A DNA stretch of 64,000 nt from Zhengitettix transpicula (taxonomy: Eukaryota; Arthropoda; Insecta; Orthoptera; Tetrigidae), in the NCBI GenBank assembly GCA_037074705.1, contig CM073590.1, positions 43,280,395 to 43,344,394 of the forward strand, given 5' to 3'. Position numbers and translations under genes: made by a program. Positions 45,683 through 55,780 of the stretch are shown here, piece by piece (positions within the stretch are counted from its first letter, which is position 1; every line of letters starts with the position of its first letter). The notes under the pieces are model-generated. The model was not told where the DNA came from and did not search any database. It saw only the letters and a list, made by a program, of their open reading frames with translations.

Positions 45683-45686
<4 letters not shown>

Positions 45687-47661
45687 AATAAACAAATAAG
45701 AGACTCCTTCTATCTTTGTCCACCGTTGTGGTGGCCAAAATGTAATAAACAAATAAGAGACTCCTATCTTTGTCCACCGTTGTGGTAGCCAAAATGTAAT
45801 AACCACATAAGTGGGTCGAAATAAAAAAGATAATTTTTATGAACGACAAATAAATTTATTAACATAAAATGAAATTACACTGAATTTATTCTTTTACCAT
45901 TATAATATGAAACTCTTGCTCTCCTGGGTCTCTACTGGGTTTGACAACGGACAGAATCAAACTATTAAAAAGACCCAACATTTACGTTTTAAATTAAACA
46001 CAAGTATTTAATAAATTTATTAATAAACTTAACCTATAGCTTGCTTCTAACTTTATTATCAAAAGAAGAGAACGAGATCTGACTGGTATCCTTTAATAAC
46101 GTTTAAATTAGTTAATATTGTACATTCCAAATTACGGTTTCTCAGGTCTACTTCGACTCGTTCTTTAGACACACACTTTATAGCTTTGACATTCACTCAC
46201 TGACTCTAACACAATATCACTGGTTCGCCGATATCTGGTTCTCCATATACAGTGAAATATTCCAGGTGTTCGTTGTGCCACTCCTTGACGTCGTTTGCTG
46301 CATGCAGGTCGCCTACCATCGAAGACAGGTCAAATTCTCGTACTCATACAGATAGAGCTTCTGTATGTTAAAAATGTTCATAGCTGTTTTAGTTTGACTG
46401 GGGATTTGGGGAACGGCGTGAAGAATTTGTAACGCAGAACGTGGGCGAGCAGATGTTCCCAAAGTGGCTATGTTAGAGCAGGCTATTGTCTCTGACGAAT
46501 GACCTGACAAGTGCTTGGGACTTGCAAGAAAAGATCTTGTGCGAGTCGGACAAAAGAGAGCAGCTGACAACTCCTGAGAAATTGCGGGGGCGAAATATAC
46601 TGCAGCTGCAAGCATGTCTAATGGCGCAATTACTTGGGATGATAAGGGTCCAGGCACTTGTTGACTTAGGATCTGGAGAAATTAGTATCGCGCACTTGTG
46701 AGCGGAGAGGTCCAAAGACAAATTGGACCTGTCGCGATTGTCGGGTTCGGAAGGCGGAGGGAATCCAGTGGCCGGGACGTAAATTTCAGTAATGGGATTC
46801 TGTCACCGCGCCGCTGCGACGAAACTTTGCATCAAGAGAAAAAACAAGGAGGCTGGTGGTATATATAGGGGAAATAACCTATTGAGTTGGACAGTTGGCA
46901 GTTGGCAGTTAGCGTGGGAGCGAGGTGGAGGACGCATCGAAGAGACAGTTAACAGTTAGCATGGGAGAGAGGCGGAGGACGCATCGAAGAGACAGTTAGA
47001 CAGTTAGTGTGGGAGAGGAACGAGACACAGTCAGCATCAGTCAGCAAAACCATAACAGCTATAAACATTTTTAAAATACAGAAGCTCTATCTGTATGAGT
47101 AGGAGAATTTGACCTGTCTTCGATGGTAGGCGACCTGGATGCAGCCAACGTCGTCAAGGAGTGTCACGGCGAACCAGTGATATTGTGTTAGAGTCAGTGA
47201 GTGAATGTCAAGGCTATAAAGTGAGTGTCTTAAGAACGAGTCGAAGTAAACCTGAGAAACCGTAAGTTGGAATGCATAATATTAACAGATGTAAACGTTA
47301 TTAAAGGATAACAGTCTGATGTCGTTCTCTTCTTTTGATAATAAAGTTAGAAGCAATCTATAGGTTAAGTTCATTAATAAATTTAGTAAATACTTTTGTT
47401 TAATTTAATACTTAAATGTTGGGTCTTTTTAAATAGTTCGATTCTGTCCGTTGTCAAACCCAGTAGAGACACATGCGAGCAAGAGTTTCTTATTATAATA
47501 GTAGAGTATTAAAATTAATTGTAAATTCTTCTTGTGTTAATAAATTTATTTGTTGTTTATAAAAATTATATTTTTTAATTTTTTCGACGTATTATGTGGT
47601 TATTACATTTTGGCTACCACAACGGTGGACAAAGATAGAAGGAGTCTCTTATTTGTTTATT

Positions 47662-47665
<4 letters not shown>
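45683..47665. repeat. Large inverted-repeat LTR-like element between (TA)n tracts, copy D
   Basis: 1983 bp with identical termini in inverse orientation (TTGTAATAAACAAATAAGAG at the left end). The arms, about 45787-46395 and 47040-47608, pair over about 600 bp with differences and small indels. The left end has two 52-bp modules (45683, 45735) with GTCCACCGTTGTGGTGGCC then AAAATGTAATAA; the right end has one. The unpaired centre (46396-47039) holds a TATATATAGG box near 46860 and a 47-bp tandem repeat (about 46907-47020). This reads as an LTR in plus orientation joined head-to-head to the end half of the same LTR in minus orientation. No protein gene is evident. Confidence 0.75.
46907..47020 (+). 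repeat. 47-bp tandem repeat downstream of a TATA box
   Basis: About 2.4 copies of a unit containing CAGTTAGCGTGGGAG and GGACGCATCGAAGAGA. It lies about 40 bp after TATATATAGG, so it would be in the transcribed R/U5 part if this is an LTR. Confidence 0.8.

Positions 47666-47700
<35 letters not shown>
47666..47700. repeat. (TA)n microsatellite
   Basis: TA run abutting the right end of the inverted-repeat element. Confidence 0.95.
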
Positions 47701-47703
<3 letters not shown>

Positions 47704-47744
47704 TATATAATTACGTGATTAATTATATGTATATATAAACATAT

Positions 47745-48097
47745 TTGACATTGGCATACAAGCTGTAAAGGGGATTGTAAGTTAAAATTAATAAGTTAAT
47801 ATTATAATATAAAGAAATATAAGAAATAAAAAGCGGGGATTTGGTACAGTAAGATCGACAAAGGTCGGTTCCTGTTTACCTTTCTTGCAGGTTCGTACCG
47901 ACCCAGCAATGAGACCAGATTCGTGGCCTGCGATAGAACCACACGGAGGTTTCTAGAATCCGTTCCAACAGATTATCCATTCCTACGGCGTTGCAGATCC
48001 GTGGCGAGAGATGTAGCTCTCGTCGGAGGTACTTCCTCTCAAGGGCGAAGATCTTCTCTATGTGTGACTCCGCAGCGCTGGCCCATACGGGTGACGA
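47745..48097 (-). pseudogene. Jockey-type LINE 3' end, relic
   Basis: The minus strand encodes SPVWASAAESHIEKIFALER, then LRRELHLSPR and LLERILETSVWFY, matching the C-terminus of ORF2 at 27704-27994. Its 3' UTR block AAGCTGTAAAGGGGATTGTA (47759-47778) matches 28040-28070 in inverse orientation. It is the third 3' end of this family in the window. Confidence 0.85.
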
Positions 48098-48099
48098 TC

Positions 48100-48527
48100 T
48101 AAATTCTGACACTCATTTCCTTCCAACTTATCCCTCAACGCGCTTAAATTCTCCTCATTTTGAATGGTTATATTAGTTAATTTTGTATCCACCACATTTA
48201 AATTATCTACAATTCAATATATTTTATCACGCAAAATCTTATTATTCGCTTCAAACATTTGAGCTATATGAGGCGAAAGAGTCTTGCAAATTAGGTTAGT
48301 CCGTTCATCCATTTCCGATTCCTGCTATTTATATTCAATAGCACGTATTTTTTCTCTAATTTTTGTTCCATACTGTCCATACTGTGACTCAAACTATTTA
48401 TTTGGATCGATTGTTGATCAAACAATTGAGTGAAAGTTGCCATCATTCTATCCAAACGGTCATTAATTGATGGTGTAGGGGTTTTTATATTACTTTTTAA
48501 CACACCCGGAAACAGCTGATCATTCAT
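48100..48527 (-). pseudogene. Coiled-coil-rich retroelement-like ORF relic
   Basis: The minus strand from ATG 48527 encodes INDRLDRMMATFTQLFDQQS and SMDSMEQKLEKK, then after a frameshift near 48295 continues with PHIAQMFEANNKILRDKI and TNITIQNEENLSALRDKLEG. The heptad-like pattern and charged helices resemble N-terminal parts of retroelement Gag/ORF1 proteins, but no zinc knuckle or other definite motif is present. Further upstream on the minus strand, near 48690-48750, RVKGQNTVADS resembles the end of a gypsy RNase H. Origin is an inference. Confidence 0.35.
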
Positions 48528-48884
48528 TGTTTAATAAATAGGACATGCACCTGTTATAGATTCCTCGGTAGTTGGCCATTACCGTGGAGGGAGGGGGTCA
48601 TTTAACTCTTCCACGTTGGAGGGGTCAACTGGGGTCAGATTCCGTACAGTCCGCCGCTTCACAAGTTCTCCGTACAACGTCACCAGAAGGATCTGTAAAT
48701 TTTGAATCAGCCACAGTATTTTGTCCTTTAACTCTAGCCAATCTTATCAGCAAACTTATTCTATGATACTTAATATGTATACTATAGTATACTATACTAT
48801 TTATATATATACTATATATTGTATACATATATACTATAGTATATATTTTTCAACAGTAAAATAAAATCGTAATAAAATAATAAA

Positions 48885-48912
48885 TATATATATATATATA
48901 TGTATATATATA
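48885..48912. repeat. (TA)n-rich tract
   Basis: Abuts the TTGTAGTA end of the next repeat. Confidence 0.9.
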
Positions 48913-49580
48913 TTGTAGTATATAATAATGAAAGTACAATTAAATAAACAAAATCAAATGTTGAGGACTCCAATTTGTGGTATTTAGAAAATTAAAGAAA
49001 TTTATATATGATTAGCCTCACGTTGATGCGTCAATTTAAATTATTTTAACTTTTAAATGAAAGGATGTTAATAAATAAGGTTTTTAGTTAATTAAAGAAA
49101 CACATGAACTTATTAGCTGCAGAAAGATTTCAAGTTACAAAATTAGTTATTCATTGAATTTTTACAAAATTTTCCACGTACAATCAAAAATTTTTACTCT
49201 CGCTCCCTTTAACTGGGCCTTTAAATAAAAGAGTTATTTTTTTAAATAATCAAAATACTGTGAAGCAATGCCAATACACAATATTTACAATATTCAAAAA
49301 TCCTAAATCTGCCGATTTTATCTTTAATTATAGGTTTACAATAATAATTTAATGGATTTTATGACTTACAGTTTCTCTGGTATCAAAGAGCAATTTTAAC
49401 CCTTTCAGCAATAATTTCACACACTCTACTTTCTAAAAACAGGCCATTCTTTTTAGTAGTCCAACAATGCTTTAGACCTATTATTGTCCATTCTTGTGTG
49501 TAATTTCTGTGTTTTTGCCGCTAAAAATTCAGGTCCAAAATGTTTTTAATTATTAATTAATTGCCTTTTAATAACCACAA
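48913..49580 (-). repeat. LTR-like repeat, copy B
   Basis: 668 bp from TTGTAGTA to AACCACAA between TA-rich tracts. Collinear with copy A: CTCACGTTGATGCGTCAA module (49018), AAATGAAAGGATGTTAATA, TACTCTCGCTCCCTTTAACT then GGGCCTTTAAATAAA, TCTGGTATC, CAACAATGCTTTAGACC, CATTCTTGTGTG. It lacks about 450 bp relative to A, mainly in the right half. Confidence 0.75.
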
Positions 49581-49630
49581 TATATAGTAAAGTATATATA
49601 CTATACTATATATATGATAGTATATATATT

Positions 49631-50757
49631 TTGTAATAATCAGAATAACATTTATTAATTATTGAATTTATAATGATTTTGCCTCACGTTAGTACGCCAA
49701 TATGTAATAAACAAACTTATTTATTGAAATTTAGGTCAACAAACGGTACCCCACGTTAAGGGTGCCAAAATGTAGTAAACAAAATATTTTAATTAATTGG
49801 CCCACGTTCAAGCGCCATTTATGCAATACACAACTTTATTTATTTAATTAAGTGGATGAATTTATTTATTAAATTTATTTAACGAAAGGATTTCGAAATA
49901 ATCACAATGGTTTAAATCTCTGAAACAATTGGTTTATTCAGCATAAATATATAATAACAAAATTTTCTTGTTGAAACTTACATTAATGTTCTTATTATAC
50001 AATGTCCTTTACTCTCATCTAAGCATCATTGATTGGGCCTTTTAAACAATGAACAATAACTATTCCTACCATCCAAAATTAACAAACAATTTTTTTATAA
50101 CCTTCAAAATTTGATCAGAATTAAACAACATAAATCAAATTGAAACCGAAATCTGACGATTTACTATCCTTATTTAACGTTTACATAACATAAATTTAAA
50201 ATGCTTCTCAGTTGTACCGGTACCAGACAATTGTTGGGATTTTATAATACACTTTTCACTATGAACACATAACAGGCCATTGTTTCACTGAATTTAATTT
50301 TATTTCACTTTGCAAAGCTCTGGTATTGAACACCAAACACAATTGTTCTGAAAAATACTGCTGTCCCGCCGATATCTGCCGACTTTTACTTAGAGCCTCT
50401 CTTTACAGCCAAATTCAGATTGTCGCTATAGTTTTGGATTGCGATCAAATCAAAACGTTGTTTTCTCCTTTACCAAAGTACCACGCCACTGCCAGACTCA
50501 ATTTACTGTGTATTCACAATTTTCTGTGCTATTTAACAAATTTTCACTCTTTCTCCATATATCAATGTTCTATGGCTCAACTGTACTCGACGAAGTTTTG
50601 TAGCTGACTGCTGTGCCCCGTAGCTTATGCACTTAAACGACAATATCTTGCCTGTTCATATATTCTTACCCATTATTGTATTTGTGTTCTCGCCGATAAC
50701 AATTTATTTCAAATGTTTGATTATTAATTCTTTAATTGCCTTTCCTTATCATTACAA
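49631..50757 (-). repeat. LTR-like repeat, copy C
   Basis: 1127 bp from TTGTAATA to CATTACAA, with three modules at the left (49682, 49750, 49800), each containing CCCACGTT...GCCAA/GCCAT...TGTAATA. Shared markers with A and B include TCCTTTACTCTCATC then GATTGGGCCTTTT, GTACCGGTACCAGACAA and TGTTCTCGCCGATAACAATT. Confidence 0.75.
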
Positions 50758-50799
50758 TATATACTACGTTATATGTGGCGGGTTTTTACCTTGATGGAA

Positions 50800-51181
50800 G
50801 ACTCCGTTTTTTGGGGCACACCACTGGAACAAAATTAAATGTGCGTACTACAACTGGATACAGTTATTGACGAGAATTTTTAAAATAATATTTTATTTAA
50901 CTTTTCAATATTTCATGTGCACTGGTCCAATGTTCGGAACGAACTGAACTATATTGTTTTATTTAATAAGACAAGAATCGTATCTCGTAAGACAATGGAA
51001 GTTCATAAAGAACAGTGTTTTATCCTTTGGCTTCCGCGACGAGTTGCTCTCTGCGACTTAAACTCTTCTTCTCCCTCTCATCATGTAGCGGATGAGTAGT
51101 CAGTGATGCTAGTAGATGGATCGCGGATGCTGGCAGAGAAATTCGTCGGCAGATACACGAACGCGTGAAGCTCGGTGGAGG
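50800..51181. repeat. Dispersed repeat, copy 2 of 2
   Basis: Pairs with 541-931. Its right end is followed at once by a (CA)n tract and (TA)n DNA. Confidence 0.7.
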
Positions 51182-51188
51182 CTAGCTC

Positions 51189-51230
<42 letters not shown>

Positions 51231-51403
51231 ATATATATATATGTACTATATTATATAAATATATACTACTATAGTATAGTATACTATACTATATATAGCA
51301 TATGTATATATTTATACTATAGTATACTATACTATATATTTTTCAACAGTAAAATAACATCATAATAAAATAAAAACTATGACATCCAAATATTTCTGTT
51401 ATA

Positions 51404-51455
<52 letters not shown>

Positions 51456-51660
51456 TATATATAATATAGTATAGTATACTATACTATTTATTGTATATAT
51501 ACTGTAGTATAGTATATATAGTATATTATATATAGTATACTATATATAGTTAGTAGACTATGGTATATATATATATATATATAATAGTATTATATATACT
51601 ATAGTATATATATATATACTATAGTATATATATATATACTATAGTATATATATATATGTA
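51189..51660. repeat. (CA)n and palindromic AT-repeat cluster
   Basis: A short (CA)n run (51189-51214) leads into (TA)n and many copies of TATACTATAGTATA-type self-complementary words, including a 40-bp pure TA run near 51413-51452. Similar words occur at 48770-48840 and 49590-49625. Confidence 0.85.
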
Positions 51661-52479
51661 TATATATTTCAACAGAAAAATAAAATCATAATAAAATAAA
51701 AACTATGACATCCAAATATTTCTGTTATAGAAAATAAAGTTGATAATAAAGCTTCTGATATTCAATTCATTTATAAACCAAATGCATTGTTAATTAGTAG
51801 TTATATAATGGGATAAATTATGAATTTGTTACGTGTAACGCTTACTAATATAAATTTTGAACATTTACTACGTATTAGAGGAACGATATCAGCATGAATT
51901 GGAGGAAACCTCCACCCTACGGCTATTCCCAGTGATCTAATAACAAAATTAGCATTTCGTCTTTGATATGCTTTAACACGAGTTCATCCCGATAATTCAG
52001 ATTTGGGAGCTAACATATTCCATTACTTGAAACGGAGTTTATGCGTAAATATATTATACGTAATTCCTCAAATGTCTGCCTTTGATACTCAATCAGAATG
52101 CTAATTAGTTCCTGTTTTACTCTCCCTTCAAACGTAATATTATGAAGAGTATTATATATTTTAAATTTTTTGACACCTGAGCTATTTCTGAAATTAATAT
52201 AATATAATTTGTATAAGTACAATTATAAACTGTTTTTGCCTTCAATATATTTTATAATTTTTATGACTGACATTTATTTGTACAATTTTTTAATTATAGG
52301 TCCATGATTTCTTATCAGTGAGCAATATATAAAATCATATTATTTCATATAGAAATCTCAACTAGACAAATAGAAGCATGAATACGATTAACTCATCTGT
52401 ATATGCAAACATTAAAGCATTTAATGAAGTAAAATTTCCTAAACTGCTAAACCGAAAAAGCCAAATTACCTTTGGAATA

Positions 52480-52716
52480 AGATCTGAGAATACTATATTA
52501 ACTCATAATTTTATGTTTCTAGAGCTGAGCCTCCGTTGTGTTCCCATTTTAATGAGGATTTAACTATGAAGCATATCCTGCAGAGCAGCGAGTACTACAC
52601 AACCAGAAACAGCATCTTGGGCAACATGGAATTATCAGACCTAGCGACATCTGCAATGACGATCTTCAAGTTGCTGAAGTTCGCCAAGGAAGCTAACATA
52701 AGCAAACTAACTTAAA
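52480..52716 (+). pseudogene. LINE relic (I/R1-like) C-terminal fragment
   Basis: Encodes NTILTHNFMFLE, which matches the IGHTRLTHGFLL-type segment after RNase H, then after a frameshift near 52525 EPPLCSHFNEDLTMKHILQ, equivalent to the PPLCxxCNxxLTVKHILxxC motif (second Cys replaced), and finally FKLLKFAKEANI before TAA 52714-52716. No upstream RT was recognised. Confidence 0.7.
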
Positions 52717-54059
52717 CATAATTCTATATTGTATATATCAACGAATGTAAACCAATGATTTGGTCGCTAATCACAATTTATGTTAATGCGACAATCAAAT
52801 TTATATTAAAAAATCGATGTAATAATTTTTTTATGTGATTTGTTTTGAGTTTAGTACTATTTATCTACAAATTGTTTTTATTTATTCATTGTATTTCATC
52901 GGTATAATCACGTAAACTAAGTATCTGTGTTACAGAAACGGTAAAACGTTTCGATACATACCTAGGATCCTGTTGGACATACTTTTTATTTGTATTCCAG
53001 TATATACCGGAACGTTGACAAATATTGAAAACAAAATGTCAACTCTGATCAACATTTTATCTTTCGTTTCATTATAAATACTTAACGTATTACAAAACCA
53101 CCTAGGCCTGCTCCTGAAATTTAATATTTGATTAATTTTGTTTTTTATTAATAATTATCCGATTTTAAATGAAAAATAAATCAATCACTTGATCTATTAG
53201 CTGGAATTATATAAAAATTAGGTTGTGAAAGGCTTTGATGTTAATATCTCCGAGTCATCATATACACATACTTTATTGAATTACTCCCGTGGTAATGTTC
53301 ACGGTGATGAAGTATTGAAGTTCAATCAAAACTGAGGTGAAACCAAAATGTGAAATTAAAAATTAAATCCTATTGATTAACTCGTCAATACTAATGAAAG
53401 GATATCCTAAAAAAAATTAAATCGTTTTTTAAATCATTTATACTTTGATTGTAAGTTTGGTGAATTAGTATTTAAAGCGATTTAAGGTTACACATTTTAT
53501 ACTACGAGGCTTGGATGAAACTATTGTAATAATACCGCTAAACTGAATGTGAAAAATGATGCGTAAATATTGATTTAACTTTCAAATTACAAAGATTAAT
53601 CAAATATCTAGAAATTTATTTGTTAATCATACTATTATTAATTTTTCTGATTATACAATTGTATTGCAGGTCTCGCACATCCAACTACATCGAGTTCCAC
53701 AGGTGCAAAAAATCCATCGGCCGACCCAGCAGAATTTCACGCTAACATCATCTGTATTGGATTGTTTTTCTTTTGAAATAAATGGTCCAACCGTGATTTC
53801 ACTTCATGTTTTTCATTAATTAGTATATTCACAGTCAGGGAATGTGGTCTATGTAATTTTCTGTATTCTCTTTGTTTAAAAAAATTATTTACTGAATTAA
53901 ATTGCACCAGATTCAATGTGAATGTGGATCCTCATGAGGTGTACATATATCTATAAACTAGTGAGATCAATTAACAGCCATTAAAACATTTTAATCAACA
54001 CAACGACGTTTCTGCACATTTTCATCATATGTGGTGTAAATAACAAACAATATATTTTA
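52717..54059. other. AT-rich sequence, nothing firmly recognised
   Basis: No element ends found. One weak exon-like signal at 53670-53745 is described separately. Confidence 0.4.
53670..53745 (+). other. Weak candidate terminal exon
   Basis: A pyrimidine-poor but plausible acceptor (TTGTATTGCAG, 53659-53669) precedes a 24-codon frame ending at TAA 53743-53745, with an AATAAA at about 53776. The peptide (SRTSNYIEFHRCKKS...) is not one I recognise. Chance occurrence is quite possible. Confidence 0.15.
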
Positions 54060-55260
54060 AATGTATGAACGCCGGCGTTGCCCGGGTTGTCATATCCATA
54101 AGCCAGATTTGACTAAAACACACTGTTCCTTTTGCCTTATTTATATGTAAAGCACCTCGACTCGTATCCCTAAAAAAGCTCACCACCTATGCCGAAACGC
54201 GTTAATCTCATTTACCCTGAAAAACATTCTTTCGACGAATATATCGGCCGTTTTAACATTTTCGAAAAATACCCTTCCCCACTCCTTCGTCCAGCCCCTG
54301 TACTGCGTGTTAAACAAATTGTTGAATGTCCATTTAACTCAGCGACATCCATAATCGCTGATTAATTAAATTATCAGTAGTTTTCTTGCAACTCCCCTCC
54401 ACCCCACCCTTAACCGTGATCCCCTCCAGTACCGAAAGGGGATGAAATTTTCACAAACAAAGTCGTAGAAATACTTCCTAGCTAATTAATCCTAGAAATA
54501 ATTATTAAAAGCAAATATCAACCTCTATTGCATGTTTAAATATCAATTGGCCTATTGATTGTCATAATTAATCTCAGCGAGTCCATAATCCTGGATTAGA
54601 CTCTAATCTTGATGGTTTTGCGTTATTTTTATGTATTGAAACTCCAACCCCACCCTTAAGGTTGCCCCCCCCCCTTCCAAACCCGAAAAGGTTTGAAATT
54701 ATACATAGAGAAAAATTATTAATCCCATTGTTCCCAAAAAAATATTTAATCGACGAAAACCCCGGCCGGTCGGAAGGTACTAACCCAGCCCACCTCCTTC
54801 CAACCCCTTCTACCCCATCCCACACCTACAGGTTTGTCATAAATAAACTCAGAGACATCCATAAACACGATTTGACTCTAAACTGTGTTGTTTTTGCATT
54901 ATTTGCTACCCTCCGCAAAGGGTTGAAATTATACACAAACAACCTGGGTGTAAATGCTATCTAACTAAGTAACCCTGAAAAAAATTACACAACGTGGAAT
55001 CTGCCGTGTTTACATGTTTAAAATTTTCTACCTCCCCACCTGGGGGGTAAGAGGCAAGTTGAATGTAATAATTAAACTCAGTGGCCTCCATCACCCCGGA
55101 TTATACTCCAATCGCGATTGTTTATGCGTCATTTTTATGTAGTGCCACTTCACACCCAACCTTAATGGTGCACCGCTCCCAAGTTCAAAAGAGGTTCCAA
55201 TTATACACAGACAACATGCAGAGAAATATTATGAATCTAATTGATCTTTATATATATATA
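54060..55260 (+). repeat. Degenerate monomer array with GCCGGCGTTGCCCGGGT head
   Basis: Begins with AACGCCGGCGTTGCCCGGGT (54070-54089) and runs as repeats of the same monomer type as 42180-43755 (CCATAATCCTGGATTAGACT, TTTTGCGTTATTTTTATGT, CCACCCTTAAGG...). It ends at a (TA)n tract near 55250. Confidence 0.7.
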
Positions 55261-55329
55261 TATATATATATAATATACCTCTTATTGATAATTATTTTTA
55301 AATTTTATTATGAAACTTGAAAATTAATT

Positions 55330-55780
55330 AATTTGCTCCCAGTGAATGCCCAAACTATAGATAATTATGATTATAGGAATTTAAATTAAACAAGTTATTA
55401 AATTTTATACACAAAACAATTTTATTAATCTAGAATACAGCACAAGAAAATCACTGTATATTTTTTATATCCTTTTACCTCAAAAATTAAATTACACAAA
55501 TAATCTAGTTATATTTTATAAATCAGACTCTGTACCCCAGGGTCTTTACTGGGTTTATCAACGGAAAAACTAAAATTTACAATTTATACAATGCATTTAA
55601 GTAACCCTTATTTAACAATTTCAGAATTTATTACTGAATGTTTCTTACAATTTTATTTGGGGTTTTCAGAAATGCTCTTTACTCTACAATTCCCTTCTGT
55701 GCACAGACTTTTATACACGCTTCACAGACACGTTCACTTTATCCTTTTTTGATATCCCGACTCCTGACAGCTTGCATGGA
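55330..55780 (-). repeat. LTR-like repeat fragment, related to copies A-D
   Basis: Follows a (TA)n tract (55250-55271). It has a degraded module (TGCTCCCAGTGAATGCCC, 55335-55352) and the CCCCAGGGTCTTTACTGGGT motif (55532-55551) corresponding to CTCCTGGGTCTCTACTGGGT in copy D. The right end is not defined. Confidence 0.5.

Noticed and set aside
45586..45849. Minus-strand frame with repeated YYILATTTVDKDR
   Set aside because: It is the two primer-site-like modules plus (TA)n translated, not a gene.
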